Positions 47,918 to 56,765 of a stretch of DNA of 64,000 nt are shown piece by piece. Origin of the DNA: Diplonema japonicum (taxonomy: Eukaryota > Euglenozoa > Diplonemea > Diplonemida > Diplonemidae); the NCBI GenBank assembly GCA_964019335.1, contig OZ025755.1, positions 62,001 to 126,000 of the forward strand, written 5' to 3'. A program made the position numbers and the translations under genes. The notes under the pieces were generated by a model. That model ran no database searches. It had not been told where the DNA came from and saw only the letters and a program-made list of their open reading frames with translations. Within the stretch, counting starts at the first letter, position 1. Each line of letters opens with the position of its first letter.

Positions 47918-49336
47918 TCATACCCTCATAGTGTCCCTCCAGTCCAAGAAAACAAATGGAACTCCAATGTAGTTCGCACCGATACCGGTAAATACGAATG
48001 TGATCAAATCATACAAAGTTGCCTGCTTGGCCTTGAGGAACAAAGGCCGGATCTTGTTCCGCGCCGCCCGGGCAACAATGACGAACATAGAGGCAGAAAC
48101 GAAGAAGAAGTAGTACCCGGGGTAGAATCCTGAATTTTTTTTTTTCCCCCTCAAAAACATACCATGCCAGAACGCGGATGTAACCTGTGTCAGTAAAACA
48201 GGTGCCTGGGACTTGCTCCCAAGCACATCGCTTAATCGAAAGTAAACAACATTCTTTAGCCAGTTGTTCACGCCCGTGTTCCAGTTGTCCGTGATACCCT
48301 TGATATTCGTGGCCATCTCCACCTTGAAATAATTCCCGTTGCTGCAAGCGTTCCAGAGGTTCCCGGAGCTGTCGACTGAATCTTCGAACATAGACCTCCA
48401 CAAGGACGATTTTCCGTTCTTAGGATCGCTAAGATCAAGTTTTCCGTTGAACCCAAAACCGGACAAAATACAAGAGGTGTCCACTAAGTACCACACAAGG
48501 AAATATTTCGTTCTTGTCAGGACAACAGAAATCCAGATGTAAACAAGCCTCAAAGGGAGCGGGAAGTCATATAAAGACGGGTTTCCCGACGATGCCGGTT
48601 CGATAATCCTGTCGTTGGGGACCATGGGGGATACGACCTTGTTCAGGAAGATAATGACAATGGCACCAAGGAATTTCCAAAACGCTGCGACAATTCTTCC
48701 CATCACCGGGACCTTAACCTCGCCTCGGACCCATGTGATGTAAGAGTTGTAAGTAAACGCTGGTCCGGCGATGAACGTGGGGAAGAAGAATATGTAAGAC
48801 AAGAATTCAATTGGGTTCGGAATGTCTTTTGGGAGGATACGATCTCTTTTCTGATCAGACTTCGGGTTCAGCCTCCCTTCATCCCGCGTTCCATCGGTTA
48901 CACTATACGCGAAAGTCTGCAATTTCACAGTTAAAATCATCTGAGCCATTGTGTAGTCGATGTTCCACTCACCAAACTCATACCAGTATGAGTACAGGTG
49001 AGCTGCCGACATGTGAAGAAATGAAAATACTAGTACGGTGAATCCTATCATCTCACCCGGAAAGGTTCTAACAATGAGATATGTCACAGCCGACGCCGCG
49101 ATTGGGTGCACGGAATCCTCTTGAAAGCACATTAAACAACTTGCCACGCCCCAGAAGATTGCCCAGAAATGCCTGGCGTACCCTCCCGGGAGAAGCCCCA
49201 TAACGAAGGCCAACGGGAACGACCCGAATATAGTCAGGAGAAACCTCATCTGGGTGATCTCGAGGCCGATGTCCTCCGACATCTTCGTGAACACGGCAGC
49301 GTCCCACCCGAGGGGATCTTCTAGATACAGCTTCAT
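47918..49336 (-). CDS. MBOAT lysophospholipid acyltransferase
   Basis: A multi-pass ER enzyme that re-acylates lysophospholipids. Exons 48163-49336 and 47918-48129 with a 33-base intron (GTATGT...TTCAG) give 461 residues. The intron falls inside the active-site motif: joined sequence reads SAFWHGFYPGYYF, with the catalytic His of MBOAT proteins, whereas the unspliced frame puts eleven odd residues there. Other family signs: FAGPAFTYNSYITWVRG, the WNACSNGNYFKVEMATNIKGITDNWNTGVNNWLKNVVYFR region with the conserved Asn, and about ten hydrophobic helices. N-terminal MKLYLEDPLGWDAA begins after an A-tract. The LPCAT3/MBOAT1-2 group is the best fit; head-group choice is inferred only. Confidence 0.92.
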   Translation of the reverse strand: MKLYLEDPLGWDAAVFTKMSEDIGLEITQMRFLLTIFGSFPLAFVMGLLPGGYARHFWAIFWGVASCLMCFQEDSVHPIAASAVTYLIVRTFPGEMIGFTVLVFSFLHMSAAHLYSYWYEFGEWNIDYTMAQMILTVKLQTFAYSVTDGTRDEGRLNPKSDQKRDRILPKDIPNPIEFLSYIFFFPTFIAGPAFTYNSYITWVRGEVKVPVMGRIVAAFWKFLGAIVIIFLNKVVSPMVPNDRIIEPASSGNPSLYDFPLPLRLVYIWISVVLTRTKYFLVWYLVDTSCILSGFGFNGKLDLSDPKNGKSSLWRSMFEDSVDSSGNLWNACSNGNYFKVEMATNIKGITDNWNTGVNNWLKNVVYFRLSDVLGSKSQAPVLLTQVTSAFWHGMFLRGKKKNSGFYPGYYFFFVSASMFVIVARAARNKIRPLFLKAKQATLYDLITFVFTGIGANYIGVPFVFLDWRDTMRV

Positions 49337-49520
49337 TTTTTTTTTTTTTTTTTCCCTCTTTTTTTTTTTTTTTGAGCTCAGAAAAAAAGAAAAAAAAAAA
49401 GGCGGGGAAGGGGATATGAAGGCGCAGACGCGCAGCCTTTCAAAAAAAAAAAAAAAAAACACACACACAGAGACTTTTTTTTTTTTTCCCCCTTGCCCCC
49501 TTTTTTTTTTTCCTTCTTTC

Positions 49521-50105
49521 TTACTGAGCCGCGCATCCACCACCACCACCACTTTTTTCATTGGTTTTCTGTTCCTCCGCAGGTTCTTCCTTCGATTCCT
49601 TCAGTTGCGCCACGTCGATTTTGCCTAATATTTCGTATTTTTTTTGGTACTTTTCTTCCCAGTCGTCCAAGGTAGTGACCTGTGTGTCTGTCAGGTGTGT
49701 GGTCCAGTGTTGGTTCAGTTCCGCAGACCCAACTTTAACCTTGGCCAGGTGTCGGGAACAATCGGCCCCGCTGAAGACGCTGTAGGCCTTTCCTGAGCCG
49801 TAGAATTCGGGGTCCACCTTGTAAACTATGCCTTTGCAGGAAAGGCAGAGGGGCTTGCCCTTTTCGCCTTTTAGAGTTGCCAGCTCTTCGAGGGTGAAAA
49901 TTTTGTCAGGGATCGTCACTTCGATTTTTTCCTTCACCTCATCGACGACTCCTTTGTCTCCCACTGATTTTGCGGCCTCTTCGATCTCCTTGTCGGACAG
50001 CCCCTTCCCCCGAAGGAATTTTATTTTATCTGCCACGCTCGCACCTTTCTTCACCTTTGGATCTTCTAGAAATGTAATTGCATGTTGCACGGCTTGGCTC
50101 GACAT
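49521..50105 (-). CDS. Pex14 N-domain + MAPR cytochrome b5 domain + CaaX end
   Basis: A 194-residue protein in one exon. Residues about 4-50 (QAVQHAITFLEDPKVKKG, KIKFLRGKGLSDKEIEEAAKSVG) match the three-helix N-domain of peroxin 14, which binds WxxxF motifs of Pex5/Pex19. Residues about 70-165 are a membrane-associated progesterone receptor-type cytochrome b5 fold: IFTLEELATLKGEKG, GIVYKVDPEFYGSGKAYSVFSGADCSRHLAKV, then TTLDDWEEKYQKKYEILGKI. The FYGxGxxY haem region is present. The tail is charged and ends GGGGGCAAQ, a farnesylation-type CaaX box. MAPR proteins normally have an N-terminal membrane helix; here lipidation could do that job. The function is inferred: a haem or sterol binder perhaps tied to peroxisomes. 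Confidence 0.85.
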   Translation of the reverse strand: MSSQAVQHAITFLEDPKVKKGASVADKIKFLRGKGLSDKEIEEAAKSVGDKGVVDEVKEKIEVTIPDKIFTLEELATLKGEKGKPLCLSCKGIVYKVDPEFYGSGKAYSVFSGADCSRHLAKVKVGSAELNQHWTTHLTDTQVTTLDDWEEKYQKKYEILGKIDVAQLKESKEEPAEEQKTNEKSGGGGGCAAQ

Positions 50106-50764
50106 TCTCCTTTTTTTTCCCCCCCCTCTTTTTCCTTTTTTTTTTCCTTTTTGTAGGGTTGAAGAAAAAGAACACAGAAATTGAGAAGAAAATAAGACGC
50201 AAAAAAAAAAGAAAAAAAAAAAAAACGGATGTCGGGAAAGATGAATGTTTAAAAAAAAAAAAAAAGGTGGACTTGCGCGAAGCAGTGGGGGGGAGGGGGG
50301 GGAAACGATATCCCACCACATTGGAGTATATCCAAAGGTTTGCGGCTGTTTGCACAAAAAAGGAGGGGGGGAAGTGAAGAAGCCACAATATTCTTTTTTT
50401 TTTTTGCTTCATAGAAAAAAAAAAAAGAAAAATTGTGTTTGTTCATTTCACGGAACGTAGTTTTTGTGCTATATTCAACTGATTATTATTAACCCCCCAG
50501 CATATATCTTAAAAAAAAAAAAAAAAAAAAAAAAATGGGCGAGACCTTCGAGTGGCGGTGATGCAACTGTGTGACACCTGTGTCCTCTGTCAATCCGGAT
50601 AGCCAGCTTGATAGACATCCCCTGCACAGTGGGGAAAAGTTATGTCAGAACCCCGAAAGTTTCTCGTTCTATATTGAGAACGAACAAAAAAAAATGGCGA
50701 ATTTTACTCCCTGGAGACTATACGGTTTTCTTAACGAATAACCTGTATAAGTGGTTTTTTTTTA
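50106..50764. other. Intergenic stretch with structured-looking island (about 50535-50690)
   Basis: The island is GC-rich, flanked by A-runs, and has several short stems on either strand, e.g. GACACCTGTGTC and TCGTTCTATATTGAGAACGA. On the minus strand it ends GTCTCGCCCATTTTTT, resembling the ends of the dispersed repeats. It does not match tRNA, 5S, U1, U2 or U6 as I remember them. Possibly a Pol III RNA. Confidence 0.3.
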
Positions 50765-51339
50765 TTTTATTTCACTCTTCGTCATTTTCTTCACTCACTA
50801 GGGGCCTCATTATTTAACGCGAAATGGCCATTATTTAACGCGAAACGGCCATTATTTAACGCGAAATCGCCATTATTTAACTAGTTAAATAATGAGATTT
50901 TGCAGTTAAATAATGGCCCTTCAGAGTGAAAAAATGGGTCTTGTCGTGGAAAAAAATGCACCCAACCCCTTGAAAAATTTTTTTGGGGTGGGGGTATTTT
51001 GACTATTTTTGGCCATCTGAGGCCATTCCAGCCCTTAAAAGTGGGAATAAGTGCCTTACTTCCCCTTTAAATGCCACGGCGAAATAGCTACCCTGTATTA
51101 CCTTAGGAAAATCCCCAAAAAGCTGACCTGCGTGAAAAAAAACAGCAGTGAAAGCAGTGAAGAGTGAGTGACTCAAATGACGAAGAGTGAAATAAAACGA
51201 CTTACTTGCCGCCAAATGAGCCATTATTTAACACTCGTTACCCGTTTTTTTGCACGAGGGCCCTGCGGGCCCTCGTGCAAAAAATTCGGGAACTCGAGTT
51301 AAATAATGACTCATTATTTGTTGGCAATAAATAGTTATT
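50765..51339 (-). repeat. 575-bp palindrome-bearing repeat, copy 2
   Basis: Inverted, near-identical copy of 20144-20718. In this copy the tip hairpin is perfect (GCACGAGGGCCC...GGGCCCTCGTGC), while copy 1 has two mismatches, so copy 2 is probably closer to the parent. Confidence 0.75.
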
Positions 51340-51552
51340 CTTCTTCCCTACACGCAACAAAAAAAAAAAAAAAAAAAAAAGGAGCGCCCTGGTAGAGAGA
51401 TTGTGTGTTGAGAAAATACCCCCTTACTCTTCTTCTTTTTTTTTCTTTTCCATTTTTCTTCTTTTTTTTTTTCCATCCATTCATTGCACTTTTGTTAAGA
51501 AAAAAAAATGCGTTTTCTTTCTTTTTTGGAGAGAGCAACTTAGAGAGCAATT

Positions 51553-51586
<34 letters not shown>

Positions 51587-51990
51587 CAGTAAGAGATATG
51601 GGAAGTCAGGCAGGTATTGGTACATATCAACCCCCACTAAAGGGTGAATGAAGCAAGAAAAAAAAAAAGAGAAAAAAAAAAGGACGGTGGGGTGAGGGCA
51701 CAGCACCCGTCACACCCCCCCTTTTTTTTGTTAAATTATAATAGTATCAACCTTCTATCGGTTTTCATAGGAGCAGCATAGAGTGGAGTGACCCATATAC
51801 AGTATTTGTTCGTTATATTTTTTTCTTCTTCTTCTTTTTTTTTTCTCCCTCATCCCCCCCAACAAAAATATTTACACTTTTTTATTTTTTTTTAAAAACT
51901 CGGAGTTTGAAGGGAGAAGGAAAAAAAAAAAAAAAACTAGAAATCTTATAGGATACAATCCCTCTCGTGTACCCCGCCTATTCTTTATTT
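51340..51990. other. Intergenic stretch, low complexity
   Basis: A and T runs; no coding or RNA signal seen. Confidence 0.6.
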
Positions 51991-53194
51991 TTAACCATCT
52001 ACCAACGGACCATTTTGCACACAGGGGGTAAATTTTCAAAACTTTAAAAAAAAAGTATTCTAGCGCAACGCTGGGGCTATATGCCCCCGGAAATGCCTCC
52101 AGATGTCCCAATTCTAGAGAGAGGGTGCCCACAGCAGGGCCCACCCCCACAACATTGTCACCCAGGTCGGTTCCGCCCATTGGTGTTGTAAATATGCACT
52201 TGAGGGATGTCCTTTCTGGAAGGCCTCCGGCTTTCATTCTCTTTTGGCCGACACGCCAAATTTGACTTCACCAGAACATCCAACGTCGACAGAAAGCGCA
52301 CAGGCTTGATGTCATGCCACGTTGTGGTGCAAAGGATGCTCACGTGCTGGTGGAACTGGGTGTCCCCACAGGGTGCGCGTCCTTGGGTTTGCGGACTCGC
52401 TTTGGGGCATCCGTGATCTCCGGGAGGCCTTTGCGATAGGTAGAAGTCAGCACGCTTGTTTGTTTCGCTGTGGAAACACAGATTTCCCAGAATAGTCAAA
52501 AAGCGGTCTCTTGACATGACGGTGGCGTACCCAGGGGTGTGGTTGAGAGGCGTGGAACCAGTACGCCAGTAGTCAGAATAATCTGGCATGATATCAAATC
52601 CATCGACAAAAGGGCACCTAGGAAGGTATGCAGAGAAGCAGCATCGAGATCCAGGGAAACACCTTTTTTAGCCGCATTTGCAACATTGTTCGAAGTTATG
52701 ACCCGAATAACGTTTGGGACGAGCATTTGGGAGAATTTTTGGTACGGCGTTGAGCCTCTGATGTCAAAACAGGGTCCACAAGGATTCCGATCTTCACGAA
52801 ACTGGATGCCTTCCAACTGCTCCGGCTTTGTCGTCCAATCACCCTGCTGTGACTCGGAACCGGTCGAATTCGTATCAGAATCACTGTCTGTATCAAAATT
52901 GCATAATAGGGATGAGCCATCAGTGCTACCATCACTCATAATGTCCTCTTCCGGCTTCTTTCTGGGTGCCCTTTTTTGAAGTGATTTTTAAGGGTAAATT
53001 TGGGCTGGCGTTTTTTTTTTATTTTTTCATTTTCTTGCAAAGTTAGCGGGAGCATTTAGTTTATATTTTTCATATTTTCCGCGCAGGACCCCGGATGCGA
53101 GAAGTGGCCGGGCTGTATTGCATTGAAAGCCCCTTGCGCAAAAGATTTTTTTTTCAAATCGCCTCTATAAAGAAGCTCGTTGGTAGATGGTTAA
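51991..53194 (-). mobile_element. piggyBac-like element 3, TTAA-bounded
   Basis: Left end TTAACCATCTACCAACG, right end CGTTGGTAGATGGTTAA: exact inverted ends next to TTAA. 1204 bases, with a minus-strand transposase remnant. Ends share TTAACCAT with elements 1 and 2 but differ after that, so it is a separate subfamily. Confidence 0.87.
52158..52939 (-). pseudogene. piggyBac transposase, internally deleted and frameshifted
   Basis: An acidic N-terminus (MSDGSTDGSSLLCNFDTDSDSD) and the N-terminal helical domain (PYQKFSQMLVPNVIRVITSNN; AASLHTFLGALLSMDLI) are followed by a frame change to MPDYSDYWRTGSTPLNHTPGYATVMSRDRFLTILGNLCF. The core with the first two catalytic Asp is missing. Near 52170 a further one-base shift precedes MGGTDLGDN, the late catalytic motif. 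No Cys-rich C-terminus. Non-functional. Confidence 0.8.
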
Positions 53195-53269
53195 AAAAAA
53201 AAAAATTTTTTTTTTTATGACACGCCTCACGAATGTAAAATAATAATAATAAAAAAAAAAAAATTTTTT

Positions 53270-54988
53270 TTAAATAGCGAACCTATTCTTCTTCAACAAG
53301 CTCTGGTCGTACGTGTGCCGCCTACTGGTGCCCAAATACGCGTCCATGTCCCGCGGCTCCTCCTCCTCGTCCCTTGCAAACGCAAGCCCCATGGAGTACC
53401 GAGAAAACTCCGTTTTGAACGCCTTCACCTCATTGGGGCTCACACTGAACGCAAGAGACAGCCTCGTCTCAGGCAACACCGTCCCCAAGGTGCCGTACGT
53501 GTGTCGTTTTGATGTACCACCGCTACCGTCTTGAGAAGCAGGCGACATTGCCTCATACCCGTTCTTAACTTTGTACACCTTGTAATATGCAATGGCAACA
53601 GTAATACCCTGCATAATCAATGCGGCACCAGACCAGCCAAGGACAACACGGAAACCCCATACTTTACCGTCAGCACCTCCAACAGCATCGGCAACAACAC
53701 CATAGGCTAACGGTCCCAACGCGTATCCTAATGTGTTGTACAGGACGGCGGCGAAGGCGGATACCAACCCTCGGGTGTCTTTTGCGACTGAAGCGACGAT
53801 GATTCCCATAAGGCCCGGTACCATCCCACCTCCAAAGAATAGAACAAACCAAATACAGGCAATAAACGCGGCGAAGCTTTGCATGGCCAACGCAGCGTAT
53901 GAAAACCCGCAGGCGAAGAAACCCAAGCCGAGACCCATTAGAGAAGTTTTGTCTATGTTCCCCCTGTACCCCCCTGCTTTCGACAACAACGTCCCGCCAA
54001 GAATAATCCCTGCAACAGGCGCTGTTGCGGCTGTGAACCCGAATGTTGAAATAACGGTGGTTTCATCGGTTGTTACAGAAGTGTTCCCTTGAACGATGTA
54101 TTCTGTTACATATGTTTGCAAACCGTTTACAACAAAGTATAGCGAAGACAGTGTCAACGTTGCGGTCCACACGAGGGAGGTTTTAACGATGGTCTTCAAA
54201 CCCTTCCACAACGGGATCGTCTCCTCGTCCTGCGACGGTCTCAAATCTATGTAGTGCATCGGAACGATGAAGTACACAAGGGCAGCCGGGGCGAGAAGAC
54301 CCCCTTGAACCGCAAAAACCCATCTCCACGACAGGTCCTTCGCCTCCGACATCATAAAAGCCGATATTAAATACCCAAACACCGTTCCCAACGGTCCACC
54401 TGCTTGAAGAATTGCCATATACGTAGAAGCCGATCCCAATGGGGCAAACTCGTCAACCCATACTGGGTACAAAACGGTGAGGAGTGCTTGCCCGAATCCG
54501 ATTACAGGACGGGTTGCCGCCATCGCGATAAAGTCAGGAGATGCGCAAAACCCACCCAGACCGCAGCCGAGGAGGAGGAGGGATAGTTGGAGCAGCCTGC
54601 GGGCTTCGAAATTTTGCAGAAGCGTTCCGGATAATAAACAGCCTATGATGAGGCCTACGTAACCCAGGGTGATGAGAAGAGCTTTTTGTGTAGAATCTAG
54701 GTCCATATCTCGCTCGAAACGTTCCTCTTCTTCTCCGAAAAGGGCGGCGAAGGCACCTGCATCGAAATGTGCTGCAATTCTCGTGAGGAGGATGACCCCG
54801 CACATCACCCACCTGTGGAGGAGCGGGAACGGTTTGTCCATCACTACCACTCTGGCGTCTCTTAAGTCCTCTTCCTTAACATTGCTTGATGGTTCCTCTC
54901 TGCAATCGATTTCGTGAAACGCTGCTGATGTGAGCTCCATCGCGGGAGGAGTCCCTTGCTTGAGACCCGCCTCCCCGTCATATGTCAT
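53270..54988 (-). CDS. Major facilitator superfamily transporter (Spinster-like)
   Basis: A 572-residue single-exon protein with about 12 transmembrane helices. I chose the ATG at 54988 (MTYDGEAGLK); the open frame continues upstream through Phe- and Pro-rich homopolymer sequence that is probably leader. Landmarks: TM1 with VMCGVILLTRIAAHFDAGAFAALF, TM2 ALLITLGYVGLIIGCLLSG, then ARRLLQLSLLLLGCGLGGF and RPVIGFGQALLTVLYPVWVDEFAPLGSASTYMAILQAGGPLGTVFGY, close to the Spinster/sphingolipid-transporter pattern. A long charged loop lies between helices 6 and 7 (PSQDEETIPLWKGL). The C-terminal tail has two similar motifs, TSKRHTYGTLG and TSRRHTYDQSL, possibly phosphorylated. Substrate unknown. Confidence 0.88.
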   Translation of the reverse strand: MTYDGEAGLKQGTPPAMELTSAAFHEIDCREEPSSNVKEEDLRDARVVVMDKPFPLLHRWVMCGVILLTRIAAHFDAGAFAALFGEEEERFERDMDLDSTQKALLITLGYVGLIIGCLLSGTLLQNFEARRLLQLSLLLLGCGLGGFCASPDFIAMAATRPVIGFGQALLTVLYPVWVDEFAPLGSASTYMAILQAGGPLGTVFGYLISAFMMSEAKDLSWRWVFAVQGGLLAPAALVYFIVPMHYIDLRPSQDEETIPLWKGLKTIVKTSLVWTATLTLSSLYFVVNGLQTYVTEYIVQGNTSVTTDETTVISTFGFTAATAPVAGIILGGTLLSKAGGYRGNIDKTSLMGLGLGFFACGFSYAALAMQSFAAFIACIWFVLFFGGGMVPGLMGIIVASVAKDTRGLVSAFAAVLYNTLGYALGPLAYGVVADAVGGADGKVWGFRVVLGWSGAALIMQGITVAIAYYKVYKVKNGYEAMSPASQDGSGGTSKRHTYGTLGTVLPETRLSLAFSVSPNEVKAFKTEFSRYSMGLAFARDEEEEPRDMDAYLGTSRRHTYDQSLLKKNRFAI

Positions 54989-56071
54989 TCTCCCTCCCCT
55001 GTTTTTGTGGTGCTGTAGATTTGTAGTTGATAGGGGGAAGGGGGAGAATTTTCTTTTATTCCAAAAAAAAAAATTATAAATAAAAAAGGGTACAAAGAGA
55101 GAACAAAGGGAAAAATTTTTTTTTGGGGAAAAAAAAAAAAAAAAAATGGCGTGTGCTAAAAAAGTAGGAAGGTAAAAAAAAAAGGGGGGGAAGATGAAGG
55201 AGAAAGGGGTGGGGGTATTTCTAAATAAGCAAAATAAAGGGAGGGGAATGTGAAGGGAAGGGGGGGGGAGGGGAAAAATAAAAAAATATGAGTTGAAAGA
55301 ATGAAGCACATTTGGGAGGAGGGGGAATAACAACACAACTCATATATAGTGTTTCTTTTTGATCTTTTTTTTTTCTTTTTGCAGTTTTCTGAAAACACAA
55401 GGGAATGAAGGCTTAAAAAAACTTTTTTTTTGTGCAAAAAAGAAAAAAAAAAGTAGGAAGGGATGGATGGATAAAATTTACATTTTCTTAAATTTGACAC
55501 CGATATTATTCTTCTTTTTTCTCCCCCCCCCCAGTTTCTTTTTCTTCGTTCTTTTAAAAAAAATGGGAATAAAAAAAGATTTTTTTTTTACTGTTCTATC
55601 TAAAAAAGAAAAAAAAAGAAAAAGAAAAGCCCGCCAATTCTCGGACACCTATTTGTCAATATTTGTCTTCTTGACATTTTTTTTCCCTCCAAACTTTACT
55701 TTCTTTCATGATTTCTAAAGGAGAGATAAAAAAAAAAGTAGGAGAGGGAAATCGAACTGGCCACCGTATAGTGTCGAATAAAAAAAAAAAAAAAAGAGAC
55801 ATTTAGATAAAATGCTTTTTTTTTTTATCTTCTTCGCTTCCCTTCTTCTTTTTTAGCGTGTTTGGTTTACATCTATTAATATTTTTTTTGTTCTCTCTTT
55901 AAAAAAAAAAAAAGAAAAAAGCACAAATGAAGTCCGTCAAAAAAAAAGGAGAAAATTTCGGTACACTTTTCCCCTCTTTCGTTCTTAAGGGGCAACAAGG
56001 TGAACAGTATAAAGAAGGGAAAAAAAAAAAAAAAAAAAACTTTACAGGTAATTTTTTTTTTTTTTTGTTTA
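54989..56071. other. Intergenic stretch, low complexity
   Basis: A/T and G-rich sequence over more than 1 kb; no gene, RNA or repeat that I can support. Confidence 0.6.
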
Positions 56072-56731
56072 CTACGTTCTAGAGGTTTTTCTAAGGAAAG
56101 ACGCTGTGGGTTGCCTGTAGCATATTTTTTCCCCTTTTTTTTCCCCCTTTTTTTTTTCTTCCATACATCAACCTATCGGAAGCCGACGAAGTCCGGATAG
56201 GCCGCTTACTCAAGTTTGCTTGCATGGGGCTCATGGTGCCTGTGTTGTGTGCCAAGCCACCTGTAGAAGGTGTCCTCTTTTTAGTGCGTCCTTTCCGAGC
56301 TGAGTCGAGAGATTCGGGTTGGCTGTTGTAGGCATCGTCCTGTTTTTTTTTTTTTTTTTTTTTTCTTTTTTTTTTTCTTCCCCTTCCTCAAACCTTCGAG
56401 TAGGAGTACTCATCCCATCCATATTGGTAACCACCATTTTGCTTTCCTGCCGGGTCTGGTCGGGCCGCCTGTCTGTGCGCCATCGCAGTTGACTTCAGCC
56501 CAGAATCCACTCTGGACCCGATAGAGCTGTAGCTGTCCGACCTCAACCCTTCACTTCTCCCCCCCAAGGAGTTCACCCTGTCCCGCGTGGGGGTTCCCCG
56601 CCTTTGCTGCACCGGGCTGTTCCTTCCAGACCCTGGCTGATTCATGTGTAAGGAGCTGTACGTCTTCCGCACAGTAGGCCTTGTAGGCGACCCTGTCATG
56701 GACTGCCTCTGAGACGGAGACGTTCCTCTCT

Positions 56732-56765
<34 letters not shown>

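Noticed and set aside
50535-50690. tRNA or U6-like gene
   Set aside because: Does not show a cloverleaf, B box or the conserved U6 core.
53270-55336. Longer MFS protein starting at 55336
   Set aside because: The extra ~115 residues are Phe/Pro/Ser from homopolymers; MTYDG at 54988 is a better start.
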